NCBI GenBank assembly: GCA_903813345.2
Contig: CAIIXF020000006.1
Location: 374,001 to 438,000 of the forward strand
From: Owenia fusiformis
Taxonomy: Eukaryota > Annelida > Polychaeta > Sabellida > Oweniidae
Direction of reading: 5' to 3'
DNA: 64,000 nucleotides
Shown here: piece after piece, positions 26,501-41,500 of the stretch
Layout: every line of letters starts with the position of its first letter
How positions within the stretch are numbered: the stretch's first letter is position 1
Program-made: the position numbers and the translations under genes
The notes under the pieces: generated by a model
Told to the model about the DNA's origin: nothing
What the model saw: only the letters and a program-made list of their open reading frames with translations
Database searches by the model: none

Positions 26501-29500
26501 CATTATAACAGTAATACAATAAATAACAACAAGTATGACAAACAACAAAAATATAGGACATGTATCATAGAATTCAGAAGAGAAATAATCCAATTTCTTA
26601 TGCTCATCATATCCTATCATACAAATATTAGAAAGATGTAAACAACAGTTTAAGCATAATATTACTTCAGAACATATACCCAAATATTCTACTATAAAGG
26701 CTGTAAATAAACTACAAAATCACAAACTTACTTCTTCTGCAATCCTCTATGATGCATTAAAATAATTTGAATACAATGAATACAGTGTACTGAATTAGCC
26801 CAAGGGCTACAATGTGGGTGTTGTTTCAATATAGGTTAACATGACTCTTAACAACAACTTGTCTCCTTCTCCAAACTGTGACTTGGGACCATCAAGAGCC
26901 TTGGACCTTGTTATTAGAGAATTAGAATGCAGAATAAATAAACATACATGTACAGTAAAACCTGTCTAATCTGAACACCACAAAAGCAAGATACAGCAGG
27001 TGTTCACATAGGATTTTTTTAACATGTGAGTAATCTGGGAGAGAAAACAAAGTGGTACTGAAATGTGGTGTATACTATCATAGGTGTTCAGATAAGAGAG
27101 GTGTTCGTTCAACTGTTACGATTCAAAGGTTTCACTGTATCTTCTTTGATTTACTGCTCATATCTTACACATTGTAATTGCTTCCATCAAAGCTGCCTGG
27201 ATAATTTTTGTTAAGTATTGAAATTTGTCTTACCTAAAAATGGGTTTAATTCACTAGCTCGAATAGGTATAATATTCTCTTTTCCTTCTTCCGTCTGCTT
27301 CTTTTTACGCTTTTCTACAGTGGTTCCCTCTGGAGGAGATACTTCAGGTTCAGTGGAGCCACCTGGTGTAGGTTCTGAGTCTGTTTCAGTCTGTGATGAT
27401 GTTTGAGGAGAAAATTCGAAATCAGTTATAGTCTCCATGTCCCGGGATCGTCGTTTTTCCTTGAAAACAAAATTGCATCATTCATTTTCCTGTAATCTTG
27501 AAATCACTTAAATATTCTCTGTTATATGAAATATCAAAATACATGTTTCAAATAGTCAACAATGTTTGTGTGTTTGTATCTAGGAAGTCCATGCTATCAA
27601 TCATTTCTTGTACATAGAATTGATCTACAAGTGTAGACTAGACTTTATTTTTGTTGCCTACTGATGTGCAGATTGTTTTGCCAATCAAACAGTATGGTAG
27701 AATGTTGTTGAAAACTTTCTGAGGTAAAATACATGTGAAATATCCTAATATGAACTCGGCTAAGACAGCTGTTGTTACAGATCTGCTTGTTTTGTTGATA
27801 TATGTACTGAAAAGACCTTTACCCAAATAATCCATCACAGACTCTTCGTATCTTTTCAATTACAGTTAATTCAGACACTTCAATTTGTTTTGCATATTCA
27901 CAACATTGAAAATCTCCTGTCTGATAAAATACATGTTTGCTAAGATGTGACTTTTAAGAGTTAATGCCCAGGAGTTAATGTAGTACTGCCATCAATTTCA
28001 AAAATACATCAAATATTTCCTGTAGTATTTCCTGTAATCTTTATAAGGGCAATTATAACCGAATACTCATACTAATAATGCATTGCTTCGGCCCTTGCTG
28101 TGTTTGTAATTTGTTTTGTTTAAATGATAATAAAAAAACTTTAAACCTAATACTCATAAGGCTCCTTGTCTACACAGTAAATATAGATGTTCTTATTTAA
28201 AAACAAACCACAGTCCAAATGAATATACAGTAATTAAAGTGCCTGATAAACTATAAAATGCGCATGCGTCCAGGTGTTGATAAACTATAAATAGCGAAAA
28301 ACCCAGGGTTTGTAATCACAAGGTAAGCCAGGACGTGTTGAGCAAACATCTAGTGTTGATATTGAATTTACATGTAGCCAGATAAGTTTCCTTATTGAAA
28401 TTACATATAGTTATTAGCAATACTTTGTAGGTGATAATTAATAAAATATGAGTATACAAATATGAGAGAAATTTGCCATTTCGAACCTGTTGAAAGTTTG
28501 TGGCTCTCGGCTACACCGGGGAATTTACTTCCATGAGTACAGACACAAATGTGGGGCTCCCCAAGAAGTACGCGAGAAGGTGACCTGGCATCAAATGTAC
28601 GACTAAATGCTTCTATCGAGTAGATAAAAGAACGAATACGACAATAAGTTATTGCAAACGACAATTCCGAGCATTCATTTCAATGAAGTATTTTGAACTT
28701 TGAAGTGAAGAAAATATGATTTTTGTTTTGAAACATGGATTCAGATGAACGTAACTTCATTCTGACAACTAATCAAAACTGAACAAAATTGATTATACGT
28801 AACAGACGATTTATTGTTTTACAATGTTTTGATCGGCTAAATGAATGAAACCAAGAAATTATGACATGTAAAATGGCAATTTTGAAATGTAAAATTTAAA
28901 AGTGACAAACACAACCTCCCTATCCACTCTTTATGAGCCCTAATATGTACATGCAGCAATGGTAGTGTACAGCTTATTATCACACTACTGGGCTTTGTAT
29001 TCTAAAGCTTGTTGTTTTTAATAACACTGTTGCACTCGACGTAAATGTTTTGTGTGTGCGCAGTCAATGATAATCATTGTTTTATCCCGGTTATATGACC
29101 TCGGCAATTATAACAAAACCGTACTAAACGAAAAAAACGCAAATAAGAGAAAGCTTTCACACACATATAAAAAATGAACTAGTCTAATCCGCCAGTATAA
29201 ACTCTGTTATATACGTAGCCAGGTCGGGCGCACACTTTAACAGCAGGCCATATTTTAAAATTCTGACATTCCAACTTTTATTGTATCACTTTAGTTTCAA
29301 TAACACTTGTATTAACTGTCTACATACCTTTGGATTGATTGTAAACTGTATGTCGATCACAGCAGAGTGTGGTGATGGTGGGGGGTGGTCAGGGGTGGGA
29401 GGCTGCACATATCCAGTTGGACTCAGTGGACCCCCTTCTTTACTGGCCCTCTTTTGAGTAAAATCCAAACTGGATGGTTTTTCAACATCTGATGTTTTTC

Positions 29501-32500
29501 TGAGTACAACTTTAACTTCTGATGTCATTAATTTGACATCTTGTTTCTCATTTGTTGTATTGTCAGTTTCATTTTCAGTTGGTAGGTCAACTTTTTCATA
29601 TTGTATGGTTTGACTACTGCGTTTTACATCAGTTTTTTCATGTTCTAGACCAACCTTTTCATATTGAATACTTTGGCTACTTCTGACACATTCCTGTTTT
29701 TCATGTTCTACATTCACTTTTTCATATTCTATAGTTTGGCTCCTCCTTCCCGATGGTTTCTGATGCACATCTAATTTTTCTGCTTCGTTACCTACCTTTT
29801 CATATTGAATTGTTTGACTACTTCTCTTAATTAATCTATCATCTGTTCCAATTGATTCTGAAACATCACTTTTTTGTTCATTCGGCATATCCACTTTTTC
29901 ATATTGAACTGTTTGACTATTTCTTTTTATTGATTTACCATCTGTTCCATTTGATTTTGGAACACCATTTTCTTGTTCATTCTGCATGTCCACCTTTTCA
30001 TATTGAACAGTTTGACTATTCCTATCCTTGTTATCGTTGCTTTTTATTTTTGTTGATTTGATTGCATCAATATCATGTTTAGCACCATTAGTATCACTTT
30101 GCATAGTGTTAATAGAGTCCTTTTCTGTAAACACACCTTTCTTACTTAAATTGGACAGGTCAATTGCATCATTATTTGCATTCTTGCTATGTTCAACACC
30201 ATCTGCATCATCTGTAACAGTGTTTTTATGTTCTTTAACATTCTCTTTATCATCTTTAACACTGTCTTTATTCTCTTTTAAAATGTTATTATTATCTGTT
30301 GACAAGGTAACTGGTGAAGCAATATTTACACTTTCATAAATTTCATTCTTGATTTCATGAATATTTTGATGATTGTTTGAAATTTTCTCTACTGCATATA
30401 TTGATGTTTCTCCTTCAATACTACCAGGTGCTACACTTTGGTTCCCTGTAAATTTCTCGACTGCATAAATTGCTTCACCCACATGCTCAGTAGTACTACT
30501 ACTATCCACTGTCTTTTTTTCAGTATCACTACTTGCCTTTTTAGATTGACCAACAACAATTCTCTCTGCTTTAGAGTCCGTTGGAGAGTCTTGAACATGT
30601 TCATTCCTGATTACAGTTTTTGAGGTTTGGCCTATCTCCTTTTCTGGAGATCTTCCAGATTTTCCCACCTCCTTTACAGGAGATCTATGCTTCCTGTGGC
30701 CACCACCAGGTGGCGGTGGAGGTTTAAAGGTAGGAACTCGAGTTAAACTTGATTGTTTGACAAGATTTTCAACAGCAACATCCTCATTGGTGGGTTTAGT
30801 TTGTGTCGGAGGAGTAGAAGTTACACCCATCACTCGATTATGTGATGGGGGTGATGTAGTATTTCTTTCTGGCCTGGGTGGGGACATGGCCATCTGACTG
30901 GATGTTCCCTTTCTAGGTGGCTTTGGAGGAGTGCACTAAAATAACAAATCACTTTTGTTACAATAACTTTTTTGTAAATTCATGCATCATCGGATTCTGA
31001 TATTGAATTTCCATGTTTGCAAAAAGTGCCATTAAAATGGTCTGGCATGGATAGTGACCAATGTGTCCTTGCTATTTCTCATGAAATATTGAAAAAATAC
31101 TCAAAATATCATAAAAAAAGAATACTCATGAATTAATAAAACATTGATCAACTTTTTTGCCTGTTTTTCCTCATAAAGTATCCAATCAAATATCCTCAAG
31201 TAAAGATATGATATAGAGCAATGCTATATGATGACACTTACTGGTGAACCTGGTGACCGACTGAGCAGGGGACCCTCCATATTAATGTACCCTGGTTGTG
31301 TGATAGGACGATTGGTGGGGAGTTTATCAGGTGATCCTGAAATATTTGGAGATTTCCACTAATTATATAAATTTAAATCTAAATCCTAGTATATGTTCTT
31401 CCATAATATTTACGTAATGTTAAAATGTCATAATATTTTATAACACTATGCTTTATCACAGAGTATCTGTATTTATTACCTCTAATCCATAAACTCTTAT
31501 GTTTTATATGCACACATATGATGCTGTGTGAAAAAAAAAATTACATACATCTCATAACTTGTTAACATTATCAATTGAGTAAATTTTCTAGTTACTTGAT
31601 ATGCAATGGAACTACAGTGAAACCTGTAAAGTGGAATACCTCCATAAATGGAAGCTGCAAAGTCCTAATACCAATAAACTAACATAAAATAAACCCCTGT
31701 AAGTGGAACCCTCCATAAGTGGAACGCCTCTAGAATTGGAACACCTGCTTAAGTGGAAAACTATTTTGAAGATCCAAAGACATTCAACTTCCAAAGGTCT
31801 CACTTTATTACATATCACTAACATTGCAACACTGCACCTACCTGTTCTGAATGTTTTAGGAGAGGAAGACAATTTTGCTGGTCTTGGTGGGGCTTGAACT
31901 GACTCTGCACTTCTGAAAGAAATGGTTTCAATTAAATAAATAGTAGTGCAGTCATATATAAGGAGGGGATGGCAATTGGTAAAGAGAGAAAAGAATGCAT
32001 GGAAAAACTGTGATAATCCAGCCTCTGTGTAGTTTCTTGGATTGTTTAGGTCCTCCAAACATACGGTATATACAATATGGAATACATGTATATGTATACA
32101 ATATAGAAATGTATATTTGGTTGTTCTGCATAACGTTTGATACAGGCACTGATATGCCCAATTTACTTAGGAAGTTAGGGTGTCATGTGCAATTGTAATA
32201 TCATATTATGAAATAAAACTATAACTTTACAAGGCATAAACATGCAAAATGTCACCACCCACCATTTTTTACAGAAGCCAACTGCCGAACACAGTCCAAA
32301 GAAAAGTTAGAGACTATAACCATATGACATAAAAACCAACTTACTTTGTTTGTTCTATGTTTGGAGACTTATTGACTTTTGCATACAGACTCTCAGGTTC
32401 CTCATCTGCAGGTAGAACTCTTCTAACTGGAGGTAGAGCATCATAAACTGCAGACTCCCTTTCAGGAGAGCTCTCTGATGTAGCAAGTGGGGCCTTTCTT

Positions 32501-35500
32501 AAACTTGGAGAGTCGTCTTGACTTTCTTTGTCATAATCTGGAAAATATAAAAGTTAAACTTTTGTAAACAAGATTCTTTTGATGAGCAAATAAATCTGAA
32601 AACTACTGATAATTGTTTTTATGGTTTCTTGTTTTTATTTTCAAAAAATAAGCTTCACAAATTAAATCAAAACACAGTGATAAATATCACACTTCTTATC
32701 AAAAAATTCAAAATGGTCACCATGTAAACCAATCATGTCTAAAATTTAAGTTCCTGACACAGGTAAATGATTTTCCTTGAATTTTGGTGATAAGATTTTT
32801 GATGGGTCAGCCTGTCTAGACACATGCTTGCACCCCAATAAATACAAAAACATCAATATAGCACATTTGAAAAGGTGTGATTAAGATATTCATCCACCAT
32901 GTCCAAAACCAGATGTTGGTACTCATCTGCTCTTGCATTTGTTAATAAAATTGAACAGATGAGCAGTTTTACTGGAATTTCTGCAATAAAACTGAACATG
33001 GCTCTGAGGCCCTGGGATTTAGAAGTAACATTGACAGCAGTTTGAACAAGACAATACTAATTCAAAATGTTATTATAAGAGAAACTCAATTATAATTTGA
33101 ATATTCCTCATTCTTCCTAATGTTTGGAAAAATTGTTTAAAGAAGCAGGGAAAATATGGCAACAGATTTCAGACAGTCATATGTTGCATTGTGGCTGTTT
33201 TCTGAGGATTTAAACAGGTGCATATGTTAGGCCAATGCATTACCTCCAGGAAAAGTACTCGTAAGGATGATGAAAAAATTTAGACTGTGAGACAGGGAAG
33301 TTGCAAACACACCACCAACATATTTTCTCTGAAATGTTTCAATGTTTGTTGCATTTAAAGGAAACATGCATTCCATTGGGGGGTTTCAAAGATATCAGTT
33401 ATGGATGACCAAAATAAAGATGAAAACAATGGATCACATGGAGTTTTTCCTATGGGAAAATAACAGAGGAATTAGTTTTCCAGTTTATTACAAAGGAATG
33501 CATTTTTCTTTTAAGAAGTTAAGTATGCCTCAAAACACAAAATATTGATGCATCAAACATTGAAAATACAGGTGTGGAAAGTGCTGAAAATCAGGACCAC
33601 ATTTCAGAAAAAACAAGCTGGTGGATTGTCTCAAAGTACAAACATTTTTATCATCTCTACAAGAGCTTGACCTGGAGTTCATGCATTGGCCTAATTTATA
33701 GACCTGTTTAAATCCTCAGAAAATAGCCAAAATCCAACATAGACTGTCTGAAATCTGTTGTGGTACTTTCCTATCAAATATTAAATATTTTGATTTATTA
33801 ACTTGAAGAGTCATGGTGACCTTTTGCATCAATACTCTTAAAATGTTAGCTATCTTTTCAAAACAGGTAAATATTTCTTCATATGAAAAAACTGGAGCAT
33901 ACAAAAAATATTTGTTTAAGCCATAAAAGGATTGCATACTAAGTAGTTCTGAGAAATCAACCTAAAAAACAACTTCTCTATTGTTTCATACTAAGTAGTT
34001 CTGAGAAATCAACCTAAGAACACCTTTTCAGTGTTTTGTTATGTAGCGCTATAGCAACAAAACCCGATCAACCCAACCTGAGGACAAGAGGAAGAAGTTC
34101 TAAAAGGCTTGTATACTTCAGGATCATCCTAGGTAAGAATCTAGCATAGCCAGGATGAGGCATACGCTTTTTAACATCCTCTGCGAAATATCCTTCTATC
34201 AATGTTGAATTGCAAATGAATGTATAATTTTAAATTTTTGATTCAATTGTGCATAATCTCATCACATGAAGGGTTATCATCTTGTTTTTTCAGTTTTTAG
34301 GAATCAAAATTTATTTATTTATTTATTCAGAAAAATGTATATACAATAATAATACATGACTAATACTGACACCAAATGGGATATAAAAGTATAATGTCAA
34401 GTATCAAAAAAAGTATCCCTAGCAAATAAAACAGGGGAATATATAGTCTAATAACTAGTTTACAAGGGTATATAGGCATATGAGTTTCATATATTTATAT
34501 ATATAAGGGTTATGTACTGGGAGGTTTTGGATACAGGGTTTATCCCAAGGGAAATATGTGTACACATATTTCCCACGGGATAAACCCTATATCCAAAACC
34601 GACCATACATAACAGATGTATTTCATACCCACTGAGGTCCTAGATACATCATACCTTATAAAGATCCAAAATTCCAAAACATACTTAAAGGAACGTGTTT
34701 TCTTGGTCTTAAAGGGATCCAACACCAAACAAAACTTCTTAACGGAGAGGAATAGGGGAAAATGCTTGCCGGATTCTGAATCTGTGTATTTTTTAATGAT
34801 TTTTCACCGTCTTAGAATTTCAATTTTTTCCTTTGAAAAAATGAGATTTGCATTGTTTTCCAATTAGAAAAATGAGTAAACATGAATAGCTCGAAATCTA
34901 ACGGTGAGATTTTGTTTTAAAAAATCATGGATATCAAGGCTAAATATAGCTATACAGTCAACATAAAAAAGCAATGCTTGGACTCTTCATAATCACACAA
35001 AAAATTAATTAGTAAATGAGGTTTGATATTTGTGAGAATAAGTTGTACGAGGTGCAATGCTCTACAAACACAAGACTACAGGGTGGATTAGGATCAATGA
35101 CACACATAAAAATTAATTAAAAAATATTTCATGATAATTATCTCAAACAAAACCAGTTAGCGAAGGATACGTTTCATTACACTCAATAATAGTTATCACT
35201 TTTGACTATATATACATATCTCATGGGAATGTATTTCCATCTGCTCAAGATATCATATTTTAGCTTCGAAAATCACAATCGTTGGATAATACATTTGTCT
35301 CAGAATGATAGGCCACCCTGTAGCAATGTAGCTTTCACTTGAAGTGTACCCTTGAGAATAATGAACTTCCTTTCAAATTGGTCTTGCTTTTGTGGTGTAT
35401 GTGGCTTTTTAGCAAATCTGTTACGCTCATTTCTTTCCAGAACCATCTTGTTCAAATGTATCACGATATTATACGCGCATGTATAGAATGCATTGACATA

Positions 35501-38500
35501 GATATACATATAAATTATATATTGCACCTGTATTTACTTACATGGGAATATAAGTGAGTATATTCCCTTATGGAAAAATGCAAATGCATGAAAATATATT
35601 TTCATCTTATATATGACTTCAAGCTAACATATTATTTCATATTTATATTTTCATAGTTAGTTTAACATGAATAATAGATCCATGAGAACAATATTCTTTG
35701 TTTTTTTTTAATTGATGGGTTTACTGTGAATTCAATAAATTACAATTTGCAAGGGGTAAGTATACTGTATGAGCTAGCTAGTGGCTTTGTATTTTGTGTT
35801 AGGCCAGGGTAATTAAATTAGTTGTTTCTCTTTCTTCTAATTTCCAAAATTGATACAGGAATGACGGTTTTTATATTACCTTTTTTGTTTATCTAAAATG
35901 CTGATGAGGGACGGGATGATTTTTTTCTTTAAAATGACTGTTAAAACAAATAACTAATTTTGAAGGAAATAAACTGAGTTTATGTTGAACTTATATGTTG
36001 AATTTAGCCTACTTTACTGGTATATTTGATCATATATCAGTACCACGATATTGTCAATTATCCTGATCCATAAAAAGTAAATAAAGTGTTTCACACGCCA
36101 TGGATGCGCGCGAGGTACGGTGTTTTTTCTCAGAAATGGCAGAAAAAAGGTGGAGGGGGATTGGGCCACACGCGGGCAAGAATGAGAAACAACTAATTTA
36201 ATTACCCTAACCTTAGTTCATCCAGTAGTTCGTTTTTACTGCAAAGTAGTGTTTTTATATGCAGCTTAATAGCATAAAATATGTTGAATGAAGCATATGG
36301 TGTGGATTAGTCGTGTGACACACAAACTGACCAATACATGAGGGTATTAGCTACTTTTCACATAAACCAAAGGAGGTCAGTGCTTTTATTTCAACTGGGA
36401 GCTTACCTGAAAAAAATGTGAAAAATGTGAAAAAAAAATTTGAAATGATGAGCCATTACTTTTGTAAAATACAATGCATGGATAGTAAACTATAGTAAAT
36501 TCAAATGTTTAATAAGACAGATTTCTTTTTTATAAATAGCTTGACAAGAGGTCAGATGTGTAGGCCTTTTTAAAGGAGATTATAGATTTTGACATTTTGG
36601 TGGAATTTTTAAGAGAATTCCATAGTGAAGGCCCATTACGTTTTATGGAACATTTGTTCGCATATTCAATATGGAAGTTGTCACATTGGCGGGTATAATA
36701 ACTATATGTATTGCAGTTTATTTGGAAATTTGTATCGAGAAGAGAATTTAGTATTTGGTCACCATCTTTTACTTGGTACATGAAAATTGCTGTATTCAGC
36801 TTATTTATATCTTATATATTCAGAAGATTAAGTTCTTTGAATAATGGAGCTGTATGATCAAGGTATTTTTTCCTAAAACAATGCGAACAAATCGTTTTTG
36901 AATCATGTGAATTTTATTAAGATTTGTAGTTGTTACCCCAAATAATATTGCAGTAATTGAGTTGAGAGTGAATTAGAGAGAAGTATATACTGAGCAAAGC
37001 ATTTTTTGTTAAAAAATTATATTATACAAGACCCCAATGCACTGAGAAATATTTTTTCTAAGTTTTTGATATGCTCTTTGAAAGTTAAATTGGCATCAAT
37101 AGCTATTCCTAAGAAAGATAAAGGTCTTGCTTGAGTTTGGTGTCATTTATTTTGAGAAAGTGATTGTTAGAAGTTTTTCCTGGTCCAAAAAGAATCCATT
37201 TAGTTTTGTCAATGTTTAAAGAAAGTTTATTGGCATTGATCCAGTCACTGAGCTTTGACAGTTCTTCATTTGCGGTGTCAAATAGAGTGGGTAAGGCTTT
37301 GTGAGAGGCCAAGAGATTGGTATCACCAGCAAATAAGAAAAATTCAAAGAAATCTGCGCATTCCGTAATGTGAGTGTTTATCTAATTATATGTTATGGTC
37401 AATTGTGTCAAATGCTTTTGAGATGTCTAAAGATATCCCTAGTGAAGGAATTTCTCTTTCATTTGCACATCTTATCTTTTCAATAAAAGTGAGAAGTGGC
37501 ATGTACGTAGACTTTTTCTTCTTGTTCTCCATTCCCATCATAATTTACATTCATATTTCTGTTTAATAATACATGGCTGCCATTCGTTAACCTAAATAAT
37601 GGAAATGCTGTAGGGAAGCAAGGATAAGGCATAGGAGGCACTTGCCTCGTTACTTTTTTGAACAGACTTGGAAACTTTGCCTCATCTCTTTTTTCTTCCT
37701 GGCTATGCTACTGTAAGAACTTATTCATCATTCTCTTGTCATTTCAATTTACCAATGATATATAACATCATCTCATCGCTAATAAAACTAAATCTGATTG
37801 GCATTTTTCAGTTTTTTGGTGGTGCTAAATATTTTGAATATATTGATGAATAGCACATATATCAAAGATGCAATGTCTATCAGACAATCTAACAATAGCA
37901 GGCATCAACAAATGCTACGAGCTTAAATACTTTTGTTCTTGCTGTTGTTTGGTAAAGAATCATAAAATGAAATTACAATATTTAATGTTTCAGACCACTG
38001 ATATCAGAATGGCCACCAGTGAATTGAGTCTTACGCAGCTTCAGGAAAAGCTTAAGATAGAAGACAAAGAAACAACTAAAGAAAATTATTTCCACAAGCC
38101 ATGGCCTGGGAGTGATATTGCATTTCTCATGGATGATGAAAAACGGGTCTATGCATCAAAAGCAGTCCTAACAATGGTATCACCAGTGTTTGAAACTATG
38201 TTTAACAGTGATTTTAAGGAGAAGGAAGCAAGTGAAATACCACTTCCTGGGAAAAAGTCTGAGGATATTGTGGCTCTCATGGAAGTGATCCATCCTAAGA
38301 CATGGGCTAATGTTACAGGTATGTTATTTTTTGTTCCAATCTCTGAAGAAATTAAGCCATAATATATTGGTTGTTTCAAATGAAAAAATTTGCTGAAGCA
38401 ACTTCATGGGTCACTTTTCGTCCCATAAAATTATGTTTTACCCCCACCCCCGAGGGGTAACAGGGGGGCCAAAGCAAACAGTTTTTTTCATATACCACCA

Positions 38501-41500
38501 TGAGGTAAGTTTATTCCATCAGAAGATACAATGAAAAATTGTTTTCAATGTTTTTTTATTCATATTATCTTCATATTATATCATAAGCAAATTTCAATCT
38601 TTATCACTTAATGTCCAATGATTCTCAATGTTTGTAACATGGATTTTGAAGATATTTTGTCATAATTCTAATCTATGTTTATTGATGGAAAAATTCAGGA
38701 AGAGAGCTCTGATATCATTCATAAAGTTCTGTGAATATCAAAATTCAAGAATTATTGAATATGGAAAAAAATTCTTTACTCACTCAGCCAAGAAGCAAGA
38801 AGGGGGGAGGGTGTAGACCAGGATCTTCATATTTTTTTTGTTTGAATCCCTGTAGAAATTAAGCTATTAATATTTTGATTTTAGATGAAAAACCTGTCTA
38901 GGCAAGTTTCTCGCTCACTTTTTGCCCCAAAATGATTGTCTGATTGTCTTAAAGATTCTCGCAATCTTTATCCAATCAGCGTTTGCGATGTGTATTGGCT
39001 CACATATAAAAGGTGAATCCAACTCAAATCCATGCAGGGGTGTATGAGGTACTCGAATAGAAAAGAGCTCGTGAAATCTGAATTTATATGCACATGGTCA
39101 ATGTTTACACATGTTTGGAGTTATTGAAGAAAATGTTATATGGGTGTGGTTCCGAATTTGAAGTCATTGCTGGAAAATATGATTTTAATACGTGAAATTA
39201 TATCTATAAATACAGCACTAAAAATAACAGTACACATGAAGTACATGTATGATTGTGTCCAGAAATGTTTGAAACCCTTACGGAAAATTCTGTCTGCATT
39301 TTGTCACCATTGCTCTTTCTTCCCGCATTCTAGTGCCGTTTGAATGAATATATTAATTAATGTATTTCTAACTAAAATATATCACATTTTTTTATAAACC
39401 ACAAACATTTAGATCATAAAAAAAATTATTCAATACTTGAGTGAGCACGATATGCGAGGGTTACTAAGTTGACACAGTAAATGACCACTGATATTGTGTT
39501 AGTCCATGCACACAGCGTATTTTGCTAACACCCCCACTTTCATAGTGAAGTGACTAATTGGTCTATGTTTACGTTTTATTGTGTTTTGGGTTCCTTGTTA
39601 CAGCAAGGGGGGCCAGTAAAGTAGACTAACATGTTTGCATGGTAAGTTTTGATCGAATATGTGAGACACTTTAAAGTGACTTCATAATAAATGGTTTGGA
39701 AATTAATGTTTCTCTCATTTAACAATAGACAATAAAGAGGGAGGAGATAACTGAGAAGATGTTTTAAAAAACTCCTTCTTTTGTTTTCTTAAATTGATTT
39801 GAGCTGTCGAGTTATCAAGCTAGCAAATTAGAAAAGACTAATATCTATCTATTTATTGGAATCACTTTTAAAACAGTGGCACACACATTAAAAATGTGGT
39901 GCATCTGCATACAAACATGCTTATACAATTACAGTCAAAATTAAAATACATAAGAATGTCACTAAAATTACACCAATCCTTATTATGGGGAATATAAATT
40001 ACTTTCAGATATTTCTTTACACATTGATTTAAAATATGAACAGCCATGGCTGGCATTTTTTCCAAACAAAGTACTAAAATCGTAAAATAGCGAGTAAAGG
40101 CTGCGCTTTTTTCAAGATGGCTGCCATGTGCTTCTTTAATACCTACATTTTTAGCTTTATCAATGTCCTATATAATTTTTCTACATTTAAATCATATTGC
40201 TATTACAGTATTATATGTGTACCTAAATTACTGTAAAATCGGCATTAAAATGGCCGCCATTTTCAAATGAGTGGCCATTTTAAAAATCGGCTTTTGAGCA
40301 GAACTTCTGCCCCCATAAGGTATATGTGTACAAAATATGAACAAAATCGGGTCAACGGTATTTGAGTTATTTCCCGGGCGGACGTACGAACGGACAGACA
40401 GACGGACGGAGGCGTTCCCTATATTCCTCCGAACTTTGTTCAATGGGATAATAAACAGTAGTAATTGCTTTTACCCTGTAAAAGATTAGTCTGGATATAT
40501 GCCCTTTTGGTCCCTCAGTTAAATGTATGTGAAATATGATTTTTATAACTGTCCTAGTTATATTTGATAAGTATATTTACTTTTTCATGAGTTTTGATGA
40601 ATTAGCCCCCTGCTGAGAGTCAAAATAAGTATCCTAACAGAAAAAAATAATCATTATCATAGATTAAAAGCACCAATGGCAACATGTATGACACATAAAG
40701 TAGAAATAACTTAAAGACCCATAAAGAATTAACAAGAACACAAATGTGTACAAAATGTCCCCACCAAGTGGTGATCCCATGAAATGGTTATCCTGAAAAT
40801 GAGTAGACAAGACTTTACCAACACAATTTGAGGACGGAAAATCCAAAGTGGCCACCTTAAAATTTACCCAGAATGCCAAAAATTTAGTCAGTTCTAGATT
40901 TTCATAGTAAGAACCACCCCTGAAAATTTGAAATTGATCCGTCACACAGTTAACCAGAAAACATGTAAACAAGACTTTACAGACAAGATTTCAGGATGGA
41001 AAATCCAAAATGGCTGCCTTGACATTTACCAAGAATGTCAAAAAACTAATCTGTTTGTAGATGTTCATACTAAGAATCATCCCTGAAAATATGAAATTGA
41101 TCTACCAAACGGTTTACCTGAAAACGGGTAGACAAGACTTTACAGACAAGATTTTAGGACAGAAAATCCAAAATGGCTGCCTTAACATTTACGCAGAATG
41201 CAAAAAAAGTAATCAGATGTAGATTTTCATACAAAGAATCATCCCTGAAAATTTGAAATTGATCTATCAAACCGTTCACCTAAAAACGCGTAGACAAGAC
41301 TTTACAGGCAAGATTTTAAGACGGAAAATCCAAAATGGCTGCCTTGACATTTACCACGAATGCAAAAAACTAATCAGTTCTAGATTTTCATACTAAGAAT
41401 CATTCCTGAAAATTTGAAATTGATCTACCAAACAGTTCACCTGAAAACGAGTAGACAAGACTTTACAGACAAGATTTTAGGACGGAAAATCCAAAATGGC

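Noticed and set aside
33342-33937. Two ORFs of about 70 codons on opposite strands
   Set aside because: Both fall in or next to the foldback element and show no protein family features.
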